Notes: a model not told the origin generated them from the sequence alone. A DNA stretch of 64,000 bases from Superficieibacter sp. 1612_C1 (GCF_015234305.1 NZ_JADGMI010000003.1:543884-607883); one strand, 5' to 3'; positions 47,132 to 56,626 are shown, numbered from the stretch's first letter. Numbers and translations: made by a program.

Positions 47132-48718
47132 ATGAAAAAAATTGCGATTATTGGAAGCAGTGGAGGCAACCTCTACAACCTGGGTGGCGCAGAGCCAGAA
47201 AAGCTGCTCCAGGAAATTTACCAGCAGTGTGAAGCCGCAGGCGTCAATGTCGCCGCCGTGCAGTTTATTGCAGCGGAAGCATCAATGGACGTCGCAAAAC
47301 CGACGACGCCAGCGTCCGTTTTTGCATTAACCACAGAGAACCAACAAAAACCACAGCGAATCTTTCAGGGTAAGCTCTCGGAAGTGAACGCCTCGGTGGT
47401 AGAAAGCGATCGGCGGATCGCTGACATGATCCGCAACGGCGAGATCGACGGGATCGTGGTGATGAGCGCCGATCCGGTGAGTGCCAACCAGGCGGTCTTT
47501 GCCGCCGCCGTTGAGATGAAAACGCCGATTGTCGGCACCGGTGGCACCTCCATGGCGCTGGTGGCGGCAAAAGGTGCAAACGTGGTCGCCACATCGGGCA
47601 CGACCGGCACCACCAGCCGTACCCGCGCCGTCTCCTTCGTGGCGTCGCTGTGTAAACACTGGGGCATCAAGTACAAACCGCAGTTGGGCAGCGCCTCCCC
47701 TTCACAGGGTGGTTCCGGGAAAAGCCTGCTGAAACGCTTTAATATCCGCAGCATTATGATCCCTGCCCTGCCGGGCTTTATTGCCATGGCGATCGTTCTG
47801 GCGTTGAGCCACATTCCGGGGCTGGAAAAACTCAACGATATCTTTGAAATCCTGCTGAAAGGTCTGCCGGTTCTCGTCGCCGTGCTCGCGGCAAAACAGA
47901 TTTCCGAGCTGGATGAAGTCTCGATTGTTTCCGGGGTCGTCGCCGGGGTGCTCTCCGTTGAAGGCGGCCTGATCGGCGGGATCATCGGCGGTCTGCTGGC
48001 CGGTATTTTTGTCCGCTGGCTGTTTGAACTGTGCCTCAACTGGCGCTTCCCAATGACCACCGTCAACATCGTGGCGGGCGGGATCTCGGGCCTTGCCGCC
48101 GGATTGATCATGCACTATCTGCTGAGTCCGCTGGCGCTGGGTGCGGGTAATTACATCAAACTGGCGATCGAAAGTACGCTGGCGTTCAGCCCGGTGCTGG
48201 CGGGATTGCTGGCAGGACTGGTTATCTGGCCTGCCATTCTCGGCGGCGTCTATCACGCGGTGATCCTGCCGCTGGTGCTACTGGAGATGGAAAAATCCGG
48301 CGTTAGTTTCCTCGGCGCGGTGGATATGGTCGGCCTGGTGATGGTCGCTGCCGGTATTAATCTTGCCAACGTCATCGCGCCACGTGAAAAAAGCGAAGCA
48401 GCGGTCGCCACGCCCGGCCTGCTCATCAACCTGGGCTTCGGCACCTTTGTCGAATCCGCCTATCCGTTCATGTTCGCCAACAAAATCGTCTTCGGCTCCG
48501 CCATCGTCTGGGCGGGCCTCGGCGGCATGATGCTGGGCTTCTTTAACGTCAAAGGCGTGGCGTATGTTCCTGCGTTCGCCTCACCGTTCCTGTCCAGCAA
48601 TGCGCTACAGATGGCGATTGTGATGTTCACCATCATGGTGCTGACCTGTATCACCACCATTATTGCCAACCGTTTTAAGGCTGTCGTACAGAAAGAATCC
48701 GTTACGGCAACTCACTAA
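47132..48718 (+). CDS. EIIC-like membrane protein with N-terminal Rossmann-like domain
   Basis: This 528-residue protein has two parts. Residues 1-185 look like a cytoplasmic Rossmann-type domain (MKKIAIIGSSGGNLYNLGG, GIVVMSADPVSANQAVFAAA, VGTGGTSMALVAAKGANVVAT). Residues 200-520 form about nine or ten membrane helices of the PTS_EIIC_2 type (GGLIGGIIGGLLAGIF, LGFGTFVESAYPFMFANKIVFGSAI). No EIIA or EIIB domain and no phosphorylation Cys/His motif was recognised, so it may be a PTS-independent transporter despite the fold. It leads an operon with a TIM-barrel enzyme, a HAD phosphatase and a DeoR regulator. Confidence 0.8.
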   Translation: MKKIAIIGSSGGNLYNLGGAEPEKLLQEIYQQCEAAGVNVAAVQFIAAEASMDVAKPTTPASVFALTTENQQKPQRIFQGKLSEVNASVVESDRRIADMIRNGEIDGIVVMSADPVSANQAVFAAAVEMKTPIVGTGGTSMALVAAKGANVVATSGTTGTTSRTRAVSFVASLCKHWGIKYKPQLGSASPSQGGSGKSLLKRFNIRSIMIPALPGFIAMAIVLALSHIPGLEKLNDIFEILLKGLPVLVAVLAAKQISELDEVSIVSGVVAGVLSVEGGLIGGIIGGLLAGIFVRWLFELCLNWRFPMTTVNIVAGGISGLAAGLIMHYLLSPLALGAGNYIKLAIESTLAFSPVLAGLLAGLVIWPAILGGVYHAVILPLVLLEMEKSGVSFLGAVDMVGLVMVAAGINLANVIAPREKSEAAVATPGLLINLGFGTFVESAYPFMFANKIVFGSAIVWAGLGGMMLGFFNVKGVAYVPAFASPFLSSNALQMAIVMFTIMVLTCITTIIANRFKAVVQKESVTATH

Positions 48719-48746
48719 GTTCATGCACCAACACCAGAGGTACACC

Positions 48747-49586
48747 ATGTTTAAAGGCGATATGAATAAAAAACGCGCCAAAGCGTTACAGAAAGTGAAA
48801 GATGCCATCGCGCTGCACGGCGGGCAAACCATCCTCAGTACGGGGATCACCGGCGACGATGCTCGCCTGGCGAAGGCGGTCTGCGAAGCAGGCGTTAAGC
48901 TGCTGGAGCCGAACCATCCGGCACTGGCGCTGGCGCGCGGCCATAAAGGCGTCAGCAATATGCATGCAGCGGAGCAGATCCGCCATGAAATCACCAACGG
49001 TCAAATGGCCGAGGCGGTACAGGGCGTGCGTAATGTCGTCCCGGACGATATCTTCATCACCGTCGGCATTGCAGGCGGTTTTACTGAAACCCTGCCCGTC
49101 CCGCTTAACGAAACGGAGATCCTGGAGATTGCCCGCGCCGGGGCCGATGGGTTACATACCCATAAATCGGACTGGGATGATTTGCAGGATATCGTGGATC
49201 TCGCCCACCAGTACGGTCTGACCGTCGATGCCTATATCGGTCATCCGGACGACCTGCACACCTTCGGCATTGCGGCACGCACGCCGGAAGAAGTGGCCAG
49301 CGTGGCGAAACGGATGGAAGACATTGGCGTCGATATGATTGGCCTGATGACCGGCATGAGCTATGAAGGCGTAGCGGCGGGTGATATCCCCCAGACTATT
49401 AAAGATCGCCTTAAGGCGCTGGTGGGCGCGGTAAGCGTGCCGACGCTGGCAGAGGGTGGCATTAACGTCGCCAATGCCAAAGCGTTTAAAGATACCGGCG
49501 TCAATATTCTGGTGGTCGGTACAGCCATTGACAATATGGTTTGCAACGCCGCTAAACAGGCCGTTACACCGTTTATCACCCATTAA
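48747..49586 (+). CDS. TIM-barrel enzyme, HisA/HisF-like, aldolase or epimerase candidate
   Basis: This 279-residue protein has a repeated beta/alpha pattern with barrel motifs: TILSTGITGDDARLAKAV, ITVGIAGGF, IARAGADGLHTHKSDW, GVDMIGLMTGMSYEGVAAGD, VPTLAEGGINVANAKAFKDTGVNILVVGTAI. The last segment is a phosphate-binding GG...G/V-G-T-A signature. Relatives are often annotated as histidine-biosynthesis-like proteins, but there are no his genes here; sugar-phosphate metabolism is more likely. I chose the ATG at 48747 (AGAGG upstream). The reaction is unknown. Confidence 0.75.
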   Translation: MFKGDMNKKRAKALQKVKDAIALHGGQTILSTGITGDDARLAKAVCEAGVKLLEPNHPALALARGHKGVSNMHAAEQIRHEITNGQMAEAVQGVRNVVPDDIFITVGIAGGFTETLPVPLNETEILEIARAGADGLHTHKSDWDDLQDIVDLAHQYGLTVDAYIGHPDDLHTFGIAARTPEEVASVAKRMEDIGVDMIGLMTGMSYEGVAAGDIPQTIKDRLKALVGAVSVPTLAEGGINVANAKAFKDTGVNILVVGTAIDNMVCNAAKQAVTPFITH

Positions 49587-49609
49587 TTCGTCTTTCAGGG
49601 ATGGGAAAT

Positions 49610-50410
49610 ATGTTGCTGGTCACCGATCTGGACGGAACGTTACTGACGTCGCAGAAGATAATTAGTCCGCGTACACGTCAGGCGCTGGTGCAATTTCACC
49701 AGCGCGGCGGTCAGCTTGCCGCCTGTTCCGCCAGACCGGTCTCCTCAATGGTGCGCTTGCTACAACAGCAAAATGTTGACGCGCTGTTTAGCTGGTGCGC
49801 CGGATTTAACGGCGGAAAGATCCTGGAGATGACACAACAACGTATTACGCATTCGGCCGCGCTCTCCTGCATGGATTTGCGGGATATCGACCGGCATATT
49901 TCCCTTTCCCGCTATGCGCACCATTTCTTTAGCGCAGAGGCGATTTATCACCGTTACGATCGGCCCGTTGCGCCATGGACGACCTATGAGGCCGAATTAT
50001 TTATGCTCCCGCTTCTCTCCGCCGCGCCCGGTGCGCTTTTTGAGCGCTCTGATATTTATAAAATTACCGTTGTGGCGGAGCAGTCAAAAATAAATCAGCT
50101 TAATATCGACATTAATAACCATCTTCCGTCTGGTTTTAATGCCACGATTACCGGTGGTAATTATATTGATATTCAACGCGTGGAAATAAATAAAGGCTAT
50201 GCGGTCAGCCAACTTACCCGCCAAATATCACTCCCTGCGATGCAGGTTGTGGCGATTGGCGACCAGCAAAATGATGTCAGTATGTTTGCCGCAGCCGACA
50301 TCGGTATCGCGATGGGTAACGCGCCGGAGTCAGTAAAACAGCAGGCCAACTATGTCACCAACACCAATGATGACGAGGGTATCGTCCGGGCGCTGGAGTG
50401 GTTGCGTTGA
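49610..50410 (+). CDS. HAD-superfamily (Cof-type) sugar phosphatase
   Basis: This 266-residue protein has the HAD motifs: VTDLDGTLL with nucleophile Asp (D6) and D8, SARPVSS (motif II), and GDQQNDVSMF with the acidic pair (motif IV). The Cof/IIB cap lies between. It would dephosphorylate a sugar phosphate made by the operon. I chose the ATG at 49610 because GGGA is properly spaced from it; an ATG nine bases earlier is too close to its ribosome site. Confidence 0.88.
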   Translation: MLLVTDLDGTLLTSQKIISPRTRQALVQFHQRGGQLAACSARPVSSMVRLLQQQNVDALFSWCAGFNGGKILEMTQQRITHSAALSCMDLRDIDRHISLSRYAHHFFSAEAIYHRYDRPVAPWTTYEAELFMLPLLSAAPGALFERSDIYKITVVAEQSKINQLNIDINNHLPSGFNATITGGNYIDIQRVEINKGYAVSQLTRQISLPAMQVVAIGDQQNDVSMFAAADIGIAMGNAPESVKQQANYVTNTNDDEGIVRALEWLR

Positions 50411-50459
50411 CCTGCGCATCCAGTTACCATGCGGCAAAGCATGACGCTGGCGGACAATA

Positions 50460-51218
50460 ATGAACCCGATAAAAAGAAGAAAACATATTCTTGATGAAGT
50501 AAACAAATTCGGTGAAGTGACCGTTATTAAATTATCGGAAACGCTAAACGTCACGTCAGAGACCATTCGCCGCGATCTCTCCCTGCTGGAGACCGAAGGC
50601 CAAATTACCAAAATTCACGGCGGCGCGGTCAAAAAGCAGGTGGTTCAGGAAGATGCTTTCAGCGCCCGCATTGATGCGCATCGTGAAGAGAAAATGGCGA
50701 TTGCTAAACTGGCCGCCAGCATGGTCAGCGAGCGGGATACGCTGTTTATTGATTCCTGTACTACCAATCTTATTCTCGCCGAACACTTACCACCAATCGC
50801 CTTTTCGGTGATTACTAATTCCGCCTTAATCGCCGATAAAATAAAAGAACATAACCTTCAGGCCCGGGTTTATGTATTAGGCGGTGAATATGATTACCAT
50901 TTTCGTGCCAATCTTGGTGTTTCGGTTTGCCAGCAAATTAACGCTATCCATGCCGATATCTGTTTTATCGGCGCTGGCGGTATTTCCCCTCAGCATGGCG
51001 TACTGGTGAAAAGTTTTGACGAAGCCTATGTCGCTAAGGCGATGATTACCATGAGCAAAAAATCGGTGATCCTTGCCGACCATACCAAATTTGGCCAGGA
51101 CGGTGTGATGTGCATCGCGACCCTGAAAGAGATTGATAACATCATCACGGATAAAGGCTTTAAAACAACGGGTTATACTCAGCAGGATTTTGCCGGAAAG
51201 GTGCGGCTGGCGGAGTAA
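50460..51218 (+). CDS. DeoR-family transcriptional repressor
   Basis: This 252-residue protein has the DeoR N-terminal helix-turn-helix (RRKHILDEVNKFGEVTVIKLSETLNVTSETIRRDLSLLE, then KIHGGA) and a C-terminal sugar-phosphate-sensing domain (DTLFIDSCTTNL, ITNSALIA, GVLVKSFDEAYVAKAMI). It is the fourth gene of the operon and probably represses it until a phosphorylated sugar appears. Confidence 0.93.
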   Translation: MNPIKRRKHILDEVNKFGEVTVIKLSETLNVTSETIRRDLSLLETEGQITKIHGGAVKKQVVQEDAFSARIDAHREEKMAIAKLAASMVSERDTLFIDSCTTNLILAEHLPPIAFSVITNSALIADKIKEHNLQARVYVLGGEYDYHFRANLGVSVCQQINAIHADICFIGAGGISPQHGVLVKSFDEAYVAKAMITMSKKSVILADHTKFGQDGVMCIATLKEIDNIITDKGFKTTGYTQQDFAGKVRLAE

Positions 51219-51280
51219 ATGCTATCCGCCCTTTCTTTATTGCCGTACACTGGACTCTCTAGCTGAATGAGGGCACCCAC

Positions 51281-51553
51281 ATGGCACTCCCCCGCATTAC
51301 CCAAAAAGAGATGACTGAGCGTGAACAGCGCGAACTGAAAACGCTGCTCGACCGCGCCCGTATTGCGCACGGCCGCCTGCTGACCAACGCAGAGACCAAT
51401 AGCGTGAAGAAAGAGTACATCGATAAGTTAATGGTGCAGCGAGAAGCAGAAGCGAAAAAAGCCCGCCAGGCAAAGAAAAAGCAGGCTTATAAACCCGATA
51501 CGGAAGCATCGTTTTCCTGGTCGGCGAGCACGCCGACGCGCGGCAGACGTTAA
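51281..51553 (+). CDS. yjbD: YjbD (DUF3811) protein
   Basis: This 90-residue, highly charged, helical protein ([20 protein letters not shown]...[19 protein letters not shown]) matches E. coli YjbD. Its function is unknown. It converges with rluF, and the two stops share the palindrome TTAA (51550-51553). Confidence 0.92.
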   Translation: MALPRITQKEMTEREQRELKTLLDRARIAHGRLLTNAETNSVKKEYIDKLMVQREAEAKKARQAKKKQAYKPDTEASFSWSASTPTRGRR

Positions 51554-52425
51554 CGTCCCTTCTTCTTGCGTCCCGGCGAGGTAAAGCGTTTACCGTTTGC
51601 TGACGGGCGCGCTTTCTCTTTCTCAGCGGACTTTTCGATCTTCACCACCGGGCGCTTGATGCCCGCCGTTTTCGGCTTCGCTTTTGCCTTCGGTTTCGCT
51701 TCTGAAGATGAGTTCTCAATCAACTTGAACAGAGTGATCAGCTCATCATCGGTCAGATCGCGCCACTCACCCAGCGGCAAGCCTGACAGGCCGACATTCA
51801 TAATGCGTGTGCGCTCAAGCTTCGTCACTTCATAGCCAAAGTGTTCGCACATGCGGCGGATCTGGCGGTTCAGCCCCTGAATCAGGGTAATACGGAACAC
51901 AAACGGCGCTTCTTTTTTTACCTTACACTTCTTCGTCACCGTGCCGAGGATCGGCACGCCCGCGCCCATTGCACGAATAAACTCGTCGGTAACTGGCTTA
52001 TCCACCGTCACCAGATACTCTTTCTCGTGATCGTTACCGGCGCGCAGAATTTTATTCACCAGGTCGCCGTGGTTGGTGAGGAAAATCAGCCCCTGCGAGT
52101 CTTTATCCAGACGGCCAATCGGGAACACGCGTTTGCTGTGGTTAACGAAATCGACGATGTTATCGCGCTCGCTGTCTTCCGTCGTGCTGACGATGCCCAC
52201 CGGCTTGTTCAGAGCAATGAAGACCAGATCCTCCGCCTCGCGCGGTTCAATCAACTGACCGTTAACCTTTACCACATCGCCAGGGTTCACCTGATCGCCA
52301 ATAGTGGCGCGTTTGCCGTTGATGAAGACATTGCCTTGTTCGATAAAGCGATCCGCCTCGCGGCGCGAGCAGATGCCGCTTTCACTGATGTATTTATTTA
52401 ATCGGATGGATGAGTCGGGCAGCAT
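51550..52425 (-). CDS. rluF: 23S rRNA pseudouridine synthase RluF
   Basis: RluF makes pseudouridine at 23S rRNA position 2604 and can also act on tRNA-Tyr. The 291 residues show an S4 RNA-binding domain ([30 protein letters not shown]), the catalytic Asp motif [14 protein letters not shown] and the family block [20 protein letters not shown]. The C-terminus is a long basic Lys/Ala/Pro-rich tail. Confidence 0.97.
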   Translation of the reverse strand: MLPDSSIRLNKYISESGICSRREADRFIEQGNVFINGKRATIGDQVNPGDVVKVNGQLIEPREAEDLVFIALNKPVGIVSTTEDSERDNIVDFVNHSKRVFPIGRLDKDSQGLIFLTNHGDLVNKILRAGNDHEKEYLVTVDKPVTDEFIRAMGAGVPILGTVTKKCKVKKEAPFVFRITLIQGLNRQIRRMCEHFGYEVTKLERTRIMNVGLSGLPLGEWRDLTDDELITLFKLIENSSSEAKPKAKAKPKTAGIKRPVVKIEKSAEKEKARPSANGKRFTSPGRKKKGR

Positions 52426-52593
52426 AAATTCTCCTGTAAAAGCGAAATATACCGCACCTGATGGGGAGGAAAAAAGATATGCGTTTGCTTATGTGCGCAG
52501 AATGTGGATTACCCTACATTCCCCCTGCCCTGTCAGCATGATGAATACGCCTCGCCACTACAACTCTGCAAGGCGTATTTCATGGTAATGCTG

Positions 52594-52808
52594 TTAATCC
52601 GCAGCAAAAAGCTGCTGGTCAGCTTTTGCTTCCAGATGTGCCAGCGCAGGAATCAACTGGCTGCGGTTCACCAGGCTATGACCCAACTGGCAAACGCTCT
52701 CATTAGAGATATGTTCCTGGTTTGCACTGGCTATAGTCAGGATGGCGGAAAGCGTCAGCAAGCGGGAAGTGGAAAAAATCGGCTTCGGGCTCCTTCGGAT
52801 ATCAGTAT
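52594..52808 (-). pseudogene. Possible remnant reading frame upstream of rluF
   Basis: On the minus strand a frame without an ATG runs to the stop at 52596-52594 and encodes a plausible peptide (RLLTLSAILTIASANQEHIS, ... LIPALAHLEAKADQQLFAAD) with a normal GC content. It may be the tail of a gene truncated when the AT-rich module entered, or chance. I do not recognise the protein. Confidence 0.25.
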
Positions 52809-53066
52809 TTATTCTTTAAATCCCTGCCATATTTTTATTATCCCTGGCAAAAACACAAAGTTTTTTTCAGTACGAAAAATCTCATCGACTGCTTTTTCCT
52901 GGAGCAAGTTACTGGCTAACGACAATAAAACTAAATTTATGGTAAAGGTAGGTTTTTGGTGCGCAATCAGTTTAAATTTCTCTGGTTCATAATTCAAAAC
53001 AGGTTTTGTTTGTGATGTAGGTAACACTTTATATGGATTTATATTTTTACTATTATTCCATTCCAT
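52809..53066 (-). CDS. Hypothetical 85-residue protein divergent from the lyase gene
   Basis: This frame (MEWNNSKNINPYKVLPTSQT...) lies in the AT-rich stretch 52.8-53.1 kb, divergent from the BNR-repeat gene. It lacks a clear ribosome site and any motif I recognise. It could be a remnant or a non-coding part of the control region of the module. The rest of the 716-bp gap (52426-53153) shows nothing else. Confidence 0.3.
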   Translation of the reverse strand: MEWNNSKNINPYKVLPTSQTKPVLNYEPEKFKLIAHQKPTFTINLVLLSLASNLLQEKAVDEIFRTEKNFVFLPGIIKIWQGFKE

Positions 53067-53153
53067 GATTATGTTGTCAGTGTGAAATTTTCAACGCTTT
53101 TATATTTTCAGATTGGTATATCAGCAAAATAAATTGAAAAATTGGAGTTTGAA

Positions 53154-54455
53154 ATGCACCAGGAAATAACAACCTCTGAAATCGGAACGTGTTGTTCTGA
53201 TTTTACTGTGGATTATGCACTTTTGGTAAAAGATAAATTCTATGCTGCTTATTATGATGAAAACCACTGCATAACGGTAGCAAGTCGCGTCTCTGACGAA
53301 GACAGATGGATAATCAGTCACCCGAAAGGTGAATGGTTACCCGAAAAACAAAGATTCATGCATCAGACTGAATATGATAGCCATAATTACCTGACTCTGG
53401 CAATGGATAATAAAGGACACATTCATCTATCAGGCAATATGCACAAAGATAAGATGGTCTGGTTCCGTTCAGCGAAGCCTTACGATATTCATTCCCTGGT
53501 TCTGGGAAAAATGACCGGAGAAAGGGAGGATAGCGCCACGTACCCACTTTTTTTCTATGGCAAGAACGAAGAGCTTTTTTTCCGTTACCGTGATGGAGAA
53601 AGTGGAAATGGTGACGATATCTACAACCGCTGGGACGAAGATGAAAATAAATGGATTAGACTACAGGAAAATCCCTTGTTGAGTGGCGAAGGGCTCAGAA
53701 ACGCATACGCCCGCTTGCCGATATTTGGCCCAGATAATCAGTGGCATATGATCTGGATGTGGAGGGACACTCCACATTGCGAAACCTGCCATGACCTCTC
53801 CTATGCACGCAGCCCGGATCTGCTGAAATGGTATTCGCACGACGGATATCGTCTACCTGTGCCAATAACCCTGAAAAAGGGCGATATTGTTGATGCCAGT
53901 CCTGTAAAACGCGGACTAATTAATATGAGCCAGAATATTGGTTTCGATGCCAAACGCCGTCCGTTGATCACCTGGCACCGTTATGATGAAAAAGGTTTTT
54001 CTCAGGCATGGATTGCCCGACCGGAAGGAAATAAATGGCATAAAAAACAAATTAGCGACTGGAAGTTTCGCTGGGAATTCAGCGGAATGGGCTCGATCCC
54101 TCCGGATATCATCATATCCGCGCCCTATTTAAAAGAGAACTATATCTGCGTTGATTTTAAATTATCTTCCGGTGAAAGCGGAACCTGGTTACTGGATCAA
54201 GAAACTCTAAATGTGAGCAAAACATATTCGCATTCTGTTTCGCCTCTTCCGGAACGGTTTTATGTGTCTTACGAAGCACTAGCTCCGGAAGCGAAAGTGC
54301 AGGTCATCCCAGAGCTTTATAAATTGCCACCAAAGTATTTCTTGCGCTGGGAAGCGTTACCCATCCAGAGAGATATTCCGTCAGCAAAAAAAATACGTCC
54401 TGGTATGTTGACACTAGTATGTTCCGGGCGTTCATCGGGAGAGAGAGGTGATTAA
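53154..54455 (+). CDS. BNR_4-type polysaccharide lyase or glycosidase, cytoplasmic
   Basis: This 433-residue protein resembles the BNR_4 seven-bladed propeller family, which includes ulvan lyases and alpha-L-rhamnosidases acting on plant or algal polysaccharides. The family block around the active-site His is clear: DSHNYLTLAMDNKGHIHLSGNMH (about residues 73-95), with Arg/Trp/Tyr-rich blades after it. It has no signal peptide, so it would act on imported oligosaccharides. GGAG precedes the ATG at 53154. It leads an operon with an MFS transporter and a KdgM-type porin. The substrate is unknown. Confidence 0.75.
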   Translation: MHQEITTSEIGTCCSDFTVDYALLVKDKFYAAYYDENHCITVASRVSDEDRWIISHPKGEWLPEKQRFMHQTEYDSHNYLTLAMDNKGHIHLSGNMHKDKMVWFRSAKPYDIHSLVLGKMTGEREDSATYPLFFYGKNEELFFRYRDGESGNGDDIYNRWDEDENKWIRLQENPLLSGEGLRNAYARLPIFGPDNQWHMIWMWRDTPHCETCHDLSYARSPDLLKWYSHDGYRLPVPITLKKGDIVDASPVKRGLINMSQNIGFDAKRRPLITWHRYDEKGFSQAWIARPEGNKWHKKQISDWKFRWEFSGMGSIPPDIIISAPYLKENYICVDFKLSSGESGTWLLDQETLNVSKTYSHSVSPLPERFYVSYEALAPEAKVQVIPELYKLPPKYFLRWEALPIQRDIPSAKKIRPGMLTLVCSGRSSGERGD

Positions 54456-54456
54456 A

Positions 54457-55725
54457 ATGAAGTCTTTAGCTTCTAAAAACGCTTATGTGCGCATAAGCTT
54501 ATGTTTGTTTCTTTTTTATTTTTCTTGGTCGGCAACATGGTCTTTTCTGGCTATATGGCTGGGAGATAATGTCGGATTCACCAGTACTCAGATAGGATAT
54601 ACGTTGTCTGTAAATGCATTGTTTGCATTAGCAATAAAACCTGTCTTTGGCTTCATTATGGATAAACTAGGACTGAAAAAATCGTTGCTCACCTGTGTGG
54701 CTATTGCTTCTGTTTTCGCAGCGCCTTTTTTTATCTATATATATCAGTACCTTTTGATGACCAGTATGGTTATGGGAATGATTCTGGGTGGTTTGTATCT
54801 GGGAACTGCTTATCTTGCGGGTGTGCTGGTTTTTGAAACATACGCAGATCGATACAGCCGGGCGTTCGGATTTGAATTCGGTCGCGTCAGAATGTGGGGA
54901 TCGCTTGGCTGGGCGATAGCTTCTATTTTTGCCGGGCAGTTATTTAACATCAATCCTCATTTTAACTTCATGATAACGTCATGTGGTGCAGTTGCTGTTT
55001 TACTTATCCTTTTTACTCTCAAAACACAGGGAGATGATATCGACTGGCAGGCAGTTAATGAATCAAGAAAGGAGCCAGTGAACCGTAAAGACGTCCGGGT
55101 ACTGTTCCAGCATGCCAGTTTCTGGATTCTGATGCTCTTTTACGGGGGCATTATCTGGATGATGCAAAGTGCAGAACAACAGTTCCCACGTTATTTCGTT
55201 ACTTTCTTTGCTGATCATCGGACAGGTAATGCTGTTCTGGGATATATGGGATTTGTTCAGTCAGCGTGTGAATTTATTCTCATGTTCTCTATCCCGTTTC
55301 TGATTAACCGTATTGGGGCACGGAATGGTCTTCTCCTGGCTGGATTCGTTATCGGGCTCCGTCTGGTGCTTTCTGCACTCGCAACCCATCCGTGGATGAT
55401 TATTGTTATTAAGCCACTTTATGGGCTGGAAATGGCACTGTTGCTGGTTTCTATTTTCAAATTCCTTGCAGAGCACTTCGATAAGCGTCTAACCGGAACC
55501 ATATATATGGTGCTCGGATGCTTTAATTATCTCGGCATTACAGCAATCAACCCACTGGCGGGACATTTCTACGATAAGTATGGTTTTGCTTCGACATACA
55601 TGGTTATGGGATGCGTGGCGTGGCTAATAACGCTTGTGGGAATTAAATTCTTAGGAAAACAAAAATCTTTATCTTTACAGGAGCCCTCACGCAAAATAAT
55701 AGAAGATGTTAACGCAGCAGAATAA
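54457..55725 (+). CDS. MFS oligosaccharide:H+ symporter (LacY/RhiT-like)
   Basis: This 422-residue protein has twelve hydrophobic helices and the look of the oligosaccharide:H+ symporter family (SLCLFLFYFSWSATWSFLAIWLGDNVGFTSTQIGYT, AIKPVFGFIMDKLGLKKSLL, FEFGRVRMWGSLGWAIASIFAGQLF). I chose the ATG at 54457, one base after the lyase stop region. It would carry oligosaccharides across the inner membrane to the cytoplasmic lyase. Confidence 0.88.
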   Translation: MKSLASKNAYVRISLCLFLFYFSWSATWSFLAIWLGDNVGFTSTQIGYTLSVNALFALAIKPVFGFIMDKLGLKKSLLTCVAIASVFAAPFFIYIYQYLLMTSMVMGMILGGLYLGTAYLAGVLVFETYADRYSRAFGFEFGRVRMWGSLGWAIASIFAGQLFNINPHFNFMITSCGAVAVLLILFTLKTQGDDIDWQAVNESRKEPVNRKDVRVLFQHASFWILMLFYGGIIWMMQSAEQQFPRYFVTFFADHRTGNAVLGYMGFVQSACEFILMFSIPFLINRIGARNGLLLAGFVIGLRLVLSALATHPWMIIVIKPLYGLEMALLLVSIFKFLAEHFDKRLTGTIYMVLGCFNYLGITAINPLAGHFYDKYGFASTYMVMGCVAWLITLVGIKFLGKQKSLSLQEPSRKIIEDVNAAE

Positions 55726-55807
55726 AATATTATATATTGACTATTATTACCGCCATTTAACTGGACTGGCGTTATAACAGCTATTATCCAATTCTCAGGA
55801 AGACAAA

Positions 55808-56503
55808 ATGAAAATAAAATTACCTCTTATTTTTATTATAAGTGTTATTCATCCCATTTCAGTCCACGCGGCCGGTGCATGGATTGAAGGTCGTGAAGCT
55901 TATAATACCGCCTCTGAGCAACATGAATTTGTTCTTCGAGGGGGATATAGCTTTAATCAAGGTGCTGGCATTATGCTTACCAATGCCTACAACACAGGTA
56001 AACTGGATCAGTTCAAGCACAGCTACAATGAGCTTGAAGGGTGGTATCCGCTTTTTAAACCAACCACTGAATTTACTATTTTACCTGCACTGATTCTCAC
56101 AGATAGTACTGACGGCTCAACCGTATCGCCGTATGTTGATTTTAACTATAAGTTCACTCCTGATTTTAATGTTACGTTCAGATATAGATATAACAATAAA
56201 AACTATGACAGTGTTGACCTTGATAGTAATGAAAATAAAGACAGCACCCATCAGTTTGTTATGTACTGGAACCTCAAGCTTAACGAAAAATGGGCATATA
56301 CTTTTGAGCCCGATTATTTTATCCATATAAATGACTTTCATAGTAAAAATGGAAAAGATCATAACTGGGAGTTGAATAATAAGCTGACTTATACATTAAC
56401 GCCTCAGTGGAAGCCGTACGTTGAATTCTCATGGCTTGATCGATGGAACCAATATGAGCGCGAACAATATCGATTTCGGACAGGGATCCGCTATTATTTT
56501 TAG
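55808..56503 (+). CDS. KdgM-family oligosaccharide porin
   Basis: This 231-residue protein has a signal peptide (MKIKLPLIFIISVIHPISVHA) and a 12-strand-type barrel sequence typical of KdgM/NanC porins (VSPYVDFNYKFTPDFNVTFRYRYN, WAYTFEPDYF, RFRTGIRYYF with terminal Phe). It would admit acidic oligosaccharides through the outer membrane. Confidence 0.9.
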   Translation: MKIKLPLIFIISVIHPISVHAAGAWIEGREAYNTASEQHEFVLRGGYSFNQGAGIMLTNAYNTGKLDQFKHSYNELEGWYPLFKPTTEFTILPALILTDSTDGSTVSPYVDFNYKFTPDFNVTFRYRYNNKNYDSVDLDSNENKDSTHQFVMYWNLKLNEKWAYTFEPDYFIHINDFHSKNGKDHNWELNNKLTYTLTPQWKPYVEFSWLDRWNQYEREQYRFRTGIRYYF

Positions 56504-56525
56504 TTAAGCTGGTATCCCGTTTGCT

Positions 56526-56609
56526 GGCGTCATCGGTGGTTCAAACACCACTTATGTGTTCAGGGCCGGTGAAGAGGCGGTTGCGCTTGAGGCGGGTCAC
56601 CGGTTTTGA
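56526..56609 (+). pseudogene. pepE: pepE remnant (last 27 codons)
   Basis: The frame reads [18 protein letters not shown] then ALEAGHRF-stop, matching the end of E. coli peptidase E ([20 protein letters not shown]...). pepE normally lies here between rluF and yjbB in this orientation. The rest of the gene is missing, replaced by the AT-rich lyase/transporter/porin module. Confidence 0.88.
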
Positions 56610-56626
56610 CCATCGGTGCGTTGAAT

